Source: Hofstenia miamia
Lineage: Eukaryota; Xenacoelomorpha; Acoela
Length of the DNA: 64,000 bases
Reading direction: 5' to 3'
Assembly (NCBI GenBank): GCA_004352715.1
Contig: SCFE01000009.1
Span: 1,732,296 to 1,796,295 of the forward strand
Below the pieces are notes generated by a model that was given only the letters and a program-made list of their open reading frames with translations, searched no databases and was not told the DNA's origin. Positions within the stretch are counted from its first letter, which is position 1. Each line of letters opens with the position of its first letter. The translations under genes were made by a program, and so were the position numbers. This document shows positions 38,501-47,500 of this stretch, piece by piece.

Positions 38501-41500
38501 TTTGATTAGGCTTACAGAAATGTTTGTCAAATTCGGTTTTAAGATATATCTCAGAAACGATGCAATAGGATAATGTATTAAAATAACAAAATATGCCCTC
38601 TCTTATGTTCATTAAATTATTTCAATTATGTTCAATACGAAATATTATGTTCTAGCCATTTACCATAAACAAAAAATAAATTTCTGATAAAGTTTATTCG
38701 TCTATTAAATATTGTGTCCAGACTCATTAAGTGCAGCAGAAATGCTTGATGCTTAATTTTATGCATTTTAGTAGCGCAATAATATTTTTATTTTATTTGT
38801 TATATACCATCCTGAAGTTATGCAAAAGAAAGTTTATACGCATGTACTTCCAGATGTTGTAATTTGGGGTATAGTATAAACAAGCAAACTAGAATATTTA
38901 TATTTGATAAAGTAATATTGCAGGAAATTCAGATGAAAATATAATAGAAAAATAAAAGAATTTTATAATTCTAAGAATTTATCAAGTGGCCTTTCACTTC
39001 TTTATCTTCTTTAGAGTCTGCTTCAAGTTCTGAGCACTTCTTCTTGCTCTTGTCTAACCTTCTGCACCTGCACACTTTACTTTTGCCCCCCTACTTCCTC
39101 TATACTCCCAGAACATTACTGTATCTTCACCTGCATATAGTTCTTTTGTAGAACCCTCCTTCTTGTGTCTTAAACCTAATATTGTCTCATGCCAACATGG
39201 ACCTTGTTCTATACTTTGTCAGCATCTTAGTTTCTGCAACCAATCTTTGCTGAAGCTCTTTCCCTAGAGCTTCTACAGTCTTCTCCTTAACTACCCTACA
39301 CATATCTTTACTGCCATACTGGTCTAGATTTTACCTATTTGCTGTACTGCCTTAAGCCCTTTATTCTCAATTCTCATTACACACGCTGGCTTTCTATCAC
39401 CCCTGGCTTCTTTTCTTCTTTTCATGTACATATCTACATTCTTCAACACCTCCCATGCTCCTGCATACACTAATCTATTTACATATGTGACCCACTAGGC
39501 ATCTATCCTTTCTAATACTTCATTTACTTTTGCTAGTTTGTTATTCTTTACTCTTCCTCGAATTGGCAACCTACTTTTTTGATCTATTATTACATTCATC
39601 CTTGCTGTTTCAGTTTCCAAATCTACTGGTTCCACCCTTTTCCTACCAATTCTGCCATTATATTTTACCTTTGCTTAGCCTTCTAACTATCTTTTTCCTC
39701 TTACGTTATCCACTGAAACTTTCTCACCTGCCCAACAAGCTTCTGATCAGCAATATCTAATTCTGTAGATGCATATTTCTATTCTCCTATTTTCTTTCTG
39801 TAACCCCTTTCCTCTTCGTTTATAAAATGTCAATACTGTTCTGTTCTGCTCATCAGTCCACTTATGCAGTTGGCCTGCTGGGGACTGAGTCCTGGTCTCT
39901 ATAATGACTTAGCATTTTATTGGTTTCGATGTTGGACTTACATTATACTAGGAAGCTGCCACCCAAGGCTTAGGGAACATTCATGCACCGTGGGCTTATA
40001 TTTTTGACTGCACTTGTCCTAGGAATTTGCTAACTAAGACATTACAATACTTCCTACTCGTGAGCTAAGTAATTCAATTTTGTAGTCACGCTCACAGTTG
40101 TTTAATCATAGTTTACCAAACTACGCATTTAAAAAATGCCCAAAATATTATTATTGTTTTCTTCAAGCCTTCACATTGGTGTGACTCTCAGCTCCGGGAA
40201 CTCACCATTTCATAGGAAGTCTGAGAGCCTTACTCAAAGAATCTAACGGATGCTAACAATGTTGCCTTCTGTACTACTGCCCTTCCCCAATTTAGTAATC
40301 CGAACTTCTCCAAGCACCTGTGATATTTCTTGCTTACTGTTTCTAGTGCGCAACCAACTACTGGGACAAACTAAATTTTGAATGTTTGTTATACAAATCA
40401 GACCTCAGTGTTGATTAGTTGAAACATAGCTTACTTAATTTTCCTTCTCAAGTATCGTTCTAGGCTTCTCTGTAACTGTTTTTAGGTATGAACACTTTTT
40501 CCTGAAACTTACATATTCGTGTAAAAAAACTCTACCCATGCCCACCAATATTCTATTACAATAAAGACAAAGTACGCGTTTGGGAGAATAGCTATGAAGA
40601 GTGTGCTCACTGGGAGCATGTCTTATGTCGTATCATAACTGTTAGTGGTACGGGGTTGGTCATAAGTAATAGATGAAATTTAAAAAATTCACAGCACAAT
40701 ATTCTAATACCAAGGCTGACGTCTGCTTGCTCGGCACTCATTTTTTGTGTACCTGGTCAATGGTAGCCGTTGCTCTCCCTGTAATAAGGAGCTTAGCCTG
40801 TGCTAATTGTAGTGGTGCTTGCTACTGGTGGCGCACACCTGCATTACCTCAAATCAATAAGAGTGCTTGGTAGGAAGATGAAGATTCGGTTGAATGGTTT
40901 CCTCAAGGCACGGATATTATTTACTAATCTCTAAGGAAAACTAAGTGCTTACACTATATATTTGAGTTATTGTATAGTGATAAATTTTATATGGTTCTAC
41001 TCATTGCAATAACTGCTTCTGAATTTTGTTATGGAGGATTTCAATACAAAATCTCAAAGACAAAGTAATAATAATAAATGCAGAAGCAATTAGCTATCTC
41101 AACATGCATGGCAAAAGCCTGCGTAGATCCATGTTCAGAATTGATCTTTAAAGATTGACCATAAGGAATGCCAGCAGATATCAGTGATTAAACATACCAA
41201 TTTCTCTAGCGGTAAATATACTATTCTAAGAACATATTATAAGTTTCGTATTGCTTGAGATTACTTAACATAAGCTAAATAAATAGATGATCAATCGATG
41301 AATTTTGTGGAAAAAACTCAATAAATTGAAATTTACTTTGTCAATTTTCAGAACATACTATAATTTGTTGCACAATTTTGAAAATTTTAAATAATTTTTT
41401 TTATAAAATTGTAGATACAATAGCTTAAATTTTGGAATTGACTTGCTTATTGATTGGTCGTTCATTTTCCAATTTTGTTTCTGTATTTTTAGAAGAATTA

Positions 41501-44500
41501 CAAATGAATTTATAAATTCGACTAGTACATACCAAAGCATAAATAATCCAAGTAAGGCATTGGTGGGATTCCCCATTGGCGGAGGCTCCCACCCATTAGC
41601 AAATCTCCCAGTGCGTGGTCCAATCATGATAGCTCCAATAAGCCCCATGGTTCCACCAACAACATGAACTACTCCACTCCCACCAAGATCTAGAACTTTA
41701 TCGTAGAAAATACCGTCAGCTGACCAAATCCAGTGTGCAACAACTGAGTAAATGAGTGTATTAAAAATAGAAATAATCATGTACGCTGTAAAATTACATC
41801 GTTCTGCTAAAGCGCCACTCACAATTGTGGTTGCGGTTGTACAAAACGACGAATGGAAAAAGTAATGAGAATATGAATATCCCATCGCTTGCGACCGCTC
41901 TTCAGTTTTAAAGTAGTTCTAAGAACATAAATAAAAATATACTTTTAATTAAGAACCAAATAATGTGTAAAATTGAATTCTACTATAACAGATAGAATAT
42001 CCTAACCCATTAAAATAACTTTCAAATTAATAGCAGTCTAAGCATCTACTTTCTCTAGTAACTGGAACCCTCTAGCCATATTCCGGGGAACGTGTCCAAC
42101 CCTCGACATTTGAAAAAAGTATTTTTATATTTTTTTACTTTTGTAATTTCTTCATATTTTGAAAGAATTTCATTCAACTGTAATTTTAAGTTTGGAAAAG
42201 TTTCGCGTTGTTTCTGACGACCTCCTCTTAATCATTATAAAGGATGAGTTACATTAAAATCAAAAAGTAAGTAGAGCACGTAATGGACAAAATTGATTAC
42301 TTTAATAAATGTTTATGGGTGTAATTTGTCTGAAATGACATAAAACGAAATTAACAAATATTTATGATTACTGCATTAGAATTTCCATTAATATTTAATA
42401 ACCTTGGATTTCTTTTTACCAAAATAGCCTTTTTAAGAACTGCTTAGAATAGTTTCAAAGTTTACACAATCAAGCGATTTTGTTTAGCAATTACAAAAAT
42501 CTACTTGCATTCTTAGTAATGAACAACTGCTTTTAATTGTTTTTTTCAACAATCTTTGGCATATTTAAAAGTGAAATATTAAGTACAATTTTCATTTTTC
42601 AAGTTTCCCAGCGCTGAAATAATATCGCATTGTTAGGCCATTGTTAGAGCCAAAAGGGCAGTGCTTGTATAATGTCAACCTTTCAGAAAAATCCTCATTA
42701 AATTTTAAATTTTAAAATTAAAAAAGTAAGTTCCTTATAATTTTGTTAACATAATGCGTAATAAATGTAACTTCTCCCCCCCCCCTATCCAAAATTACTA
42801 CAGCCTCCACTGTGTGGCAATATTGAATTTGCCCATTAGGCCTATCTGACCATTTGTAATTGACAATAATGAGCATACGAAATTTAACATTTATTCGTCA
42901 GTTGGACCTTTATTTTTCTTCTAGTGATATTTTTGAAGTTATATTTGCGTTCGGCATAATAAATACAATATTGTGATCAAAATTTTAAAATTTTATTAAT
43001 AATTTTTGATAATTTTGCGCGAGATAAAAGTTATGCTTGAGACCATATCAGACCATGATATTCAATGTGCTGATAATGGATTGAGACTGAGACAAAAATA
43101 AAACAGAACGTGAAGTGACAGGGACCAATAAAATTCAGGTCACACAGATAGATTGGGCTTTGCTTTGAAAATATTGAACTTGTCTGTATTTTAACTTCTG
43201 GCCATTTAAATAAAATTTATTAGTGAAAAAGTTGTTCCAAAGGCACATATTGAAGAATTAGTTATATAAAGGAAGTGTAACATTGCAAGTGAAGTCAAAT
43301 AATAATTATATAGGAATTTTTTATGCTCAATATTGGAAAATACTAATGGTTAAATATTGGTACAATGGCCCAATTGTAGCATTGGCACCAAAAATCGGCC
43401 AACGATTGTCAAGCAATGAGATTTTACTTGGACATTTATGTATTTTTATTGTTTTCTAGCACTTCAATGTTGTGTTTCTGCCTGAATTTTAGTATTAGTT
43501 ACCAGACGATGTACTAAGTTTCTCAAGCATATTCAAATCTAGGAACAATGTGGTTAAAATGCATTTTTCCAATCAGGGAACATTAATGTATATAAGAAAT
43601 TGTAGAAATAATACTCCTTGTAGATTAAAATTAGAATAATTCTATGAAATGTTAAGTTTACTCAAACAGAAATCTTAGGTTCCATTGGTTTGAGTATGTG
43701 TAAATTATAAAAATTTAAATTGCATCCAATACCCTTCTATAAGAATTCATCAATTTCTGCTAATAGAAATAGATTGAAAAATGATATTAGTGAAACAAAT
43801 ACGCAGTAGGTAACATTTCAAATTTGACAACAATTACCCCAGAATAGCCGAAATATCCATGAATTGATTTTCCAAAACTGGTTCCATAACCAAAAGCCCA
43901 GTACGTAAGAGTTCCCACAGTAACATCAACAACATTTTTCAACATTATGTTGGATTCATGCTTGAAGGAAATTGACCCAGACTCCAACATCCCAAATCTA
44001 AATATCATTACAAGTTATATACTAATCTATACATCGGTTTTAGAATATATTTTACTGTTAGTAACAACAGAAATTTTTTATTATTACAACATTAAGCAAA
44101 GCGACTGTAAAACAAAAAAAATGATATGTTAGTTTTTAGCATAATTTTCTCATTAAAATTATATATATATATATATATATGCATGATGTTATTGCCAAAT
44201 TTCTTTTTGCACACACTTTGGCATTGTGATAAATTGTTATTATATATAAGTAAGCTATATTTATGACATGTGCTAAATACAAATATATGGAGAGGGTTTG
44301 GTGATGTATGCAATAATTCAAATGTTGAGCAAAGCAAATCTATCTAATGAATCTATATTCATTTACAATATATTGGAAGTTTAGTTTTCAGTTGGTAAGA
44401 GCAATGGTCCAAAAAGGATACTCTAAGATATTCTAAAATAATTGTGCAAAATACGATTTAAAATGTAGTGAGTTAACGCGCTAACTAGATGGAAATTGTT

Positions 44501-47500
44501 GCATTCGTTTCTTTGAAATTCAACGCGTTATGGAATTTTTAACGAGGTTTTTCACGCCATACGAGTGCATACCACTTAGTTATTGTTGACGTAATAAATA
44601 AATTAACTTTAATAAAAAAACAATTCAAGTGCTAAGCATATCATTCACTCCTTTAAAACTTATTATTGAACACTATACCGTTTCCCATTCTATTTGACAC
44701 TAATGTCATTCTATTTGACAAGCGTCAGTCTAAGTGGCAATAGCTCCATTCTATTTGGCACTAACGGTATTCGATTTGGCAGAATCAAAAGATAAATTTA
44801 AAATTTACAAGAAAAAGAGAAAAAGACATTAAAGTTATTTACAAAATCTTATTAAACTATATATATATATATATATAAATATAGCATAAAGCAACAAAAA
44901 GCACTTTATTAATATAGCATGTATTTCTCTGCAACTGCATCTTCCTTGGGTGTGGGTTATGCATTAGAGATGAGCGCGGTACAGGTTTTTTAAAATTATT
45001 GCCACCGCAAAGTAAAAAACTTCACCGCTAACCACCGCAATGTCCGTTTTTTACCACAAGCCACCACAAAAAATGAAATTTTACAGCGGTATACCGCAGC
45101 AATGGCTATTTTTATCTTTGTAAGAAAATATTCATATTTCTGAATTACTTGTTTAGGAATATGGATCATTCGTAGAAAGGTTTAAAGACAATTTCTTAGG
45201 TATTTTGTGATTTCATTCAATTTTATTAGGGTAGTATCAAATTTTCAATGAAATATGTAAAAAATACTTTTAATATTTTGTGTGTAAAATTTCTGTTTTG
45301 CTTCAGAAACAGTTTTTTGAGAAATAAACTCTCGTGCAAAAGTTTTAGTCACTTTTACTTCAATCGTTTTATAACAACTTTATTAATCCTCTACGTTACA
45401 AATTTCAATTATTCGACCAAATTCAAATTAAATAGCCATTACACTGCAAAATGATGTCTCCTGAGAAAATATAGAAGATTACTGCATACGCTGATAGTCA
45501 ACTTTTGTGTTAACAACCAGTAAACAGCCGTGCATAAGTTTAAGTCACTTTACTAATGTGGATGTGTTTGAATATGTTTGTCAATATTTGACAGGTTTTT
45601 GCTCTTTCTATGCCAAAAGAAAATATAGAAGATTACTGCATACGCTGATAGTCAACTTTTGTGTTAACAACCAGTAAACAGCCGTGCATAAGTTTTAGTA
45701 ACTCATATTACACGTGAGAAACGTCACGAAGTTCTTGATTTATTTCGTTCTGGTCAGAATAGGTTTAAAATTGCCAAACAACTGTCTGTTTCTCTAACAA
45801 CAGTTCACCATTTCGTTAAAAAGCACCTAAGTGGATTACCAGTTGAGGATTTACCCCGAACGGGTCGTTCTCCTCTCTGATGCCCAAACAAAAACGAATA
45901 ATTGTTCGAGAATCAAAGAAAACGCCCACTTTAACCGCAGCACAAGTCTGGTCAGCGACTGATTTATAGTCACTGTTATATCAGTAGACACAATCTACAA
46001 AAAGATTTACGGTGCCCTGCTCTTTGGCCGAATAGTAGCCAAAAAACCATTTCTCACTTTGGCATATAAAAGAAAAAGATTAACATATTGCTAAGACAGG
46101 TACATGTGGCGTTTTGGGAATTGGAGCAAGCACATCTTCACACATGAGTGCTTTTGTGTGTAGGCGAGCGATTTAGGAAATACGTCTGTAGACCTCCAGG
46201 AACACGATTCCATGAAAAATATACGAGCAAAACTACGAAATTTCCTACTTCTAAGATGGTTTGGGGGCTATACGAGCAGATGGCGTACGTGTCCTAGAGA
46301 GATTCCATGGAAACGTAAATTCGACCAAATATTGTCGTATTTTGGATAATTCATTGCGAAATATTCTTCATCCTGGGCTTGTGCTACAGCAGGACGGTGC
46401 ACGGGTGCATACTTCACGTTTCACACTCAGTTACTTGGAGGACCACAACATTTCGTACGTTGAGAACTGGCCTCCCCAAAGTCCCGATCTCAACATTATT
46501 GAAAATTTATGGGATGTTCTCAAACAAAAAGTTCAGGAAAGGCGCCCGAGAAACAGGAACGAACTTTGGGCAGTCGTGCAAGAAGAATGGGCACTTATTC
46601 CGGATGCTACAATAGTGAAACTTTTCGAATCATTGCCGAAAAGAGTGGTTGAAGTTGTGCGGGTCAAGGAAAGTCATTCCAAGTTCTAACTCAAACTTTT
46701 AGTTACATATGTGTATGTTTTGTTGCTATTTTGTTATTATGACAAACTATTCTTATTTTGAAACAGTTCTTACTAACGTGTATGTTGGATTTGTGAAAGT
46801 GACTAAAACTTCTACACGGCTGCAAACAAATTGTTACTTGAAAACGTCACTCTCAGCATGCATTCGCTTTGTTCAAAAACATACAANGGGCTTTACGTAA
46901 AATGTTTCAAGTTTTGATTATGTTCATCAGAACTGAAATAAACTACTATTGAACTATTGGTTCTGCGAATGGCTAAAACTTTTGCACGAGACTGTAAATA
47001 CACTTGACACTTTTAAAAGTGCAATTAACATATCGTGCATAATGGATGCTGTGAGAATTTTGTATCCTGTCTTTATTTTAGCCTGTTTTAATCTGAATTT
47101 TAAAATATTACACAGAGCAAAAATGTATATGAATTATATCAAGTACGAATTTTGAATAGCAAACATTGTCAAATATTGTTCAACCAATTTTTTAAGCATC
47201 ATCGCACTTGAAAGTTTATATTAGATAATGAGCATCGATATTTGTTCAATATAAATCATGAATTCAAACAAAATTAACTATATGGAAATCTAAAAAACTA
47301 TCATGTGAATTTTAAATATATTTTTTACAAATAGAATGGAGCTATTGCCATTTAGACCAGTGTATTGACAATCACAAGCGTAAGCTAAGCAAGCAGCGCA
47401 AAAATGGTAAGCGAGGGTTATAAGCTGCGGTTAATCAACAATCTAAACGTGTCATTAAGCAATTGTTAATAGAAAGTTTTATTAAGATGAATGCATTTAG

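Larger units (their letters stand above)
45327..46994 (+). mobile_element. Tc1-like transposon with IR/DR-type ends
   Basis: The left end AACTCTCGTGCAAAAGTTTT (45327) and the right end, read in reverse, CAGTCTCGTGCAAAAGTTTT (46994) are TIRs flanked by TA (45325-45326 and 46995-46996), the Tc1 target. A second related motif, GCCGTGCATAAGTTTTAG-like, lies inside: twice on the left (about 45527 and 45681) and once, inverted, on the right (about 46799-46822). Outer plus inner transposase-binding repeats in each arm are the IR/DR arrangement known from Sleeping Beauty-type elements. Total 1,668 bp. Nested inside the composite element at 44405-48934. Confidence 0.8.

Noticed and set aside
44966-45110. 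AGAGATGAGCGCGGTA as a hAT end with ACCGC boxes
   Set aside because: No mirrored end in the window. It may be a solo or truncated end.
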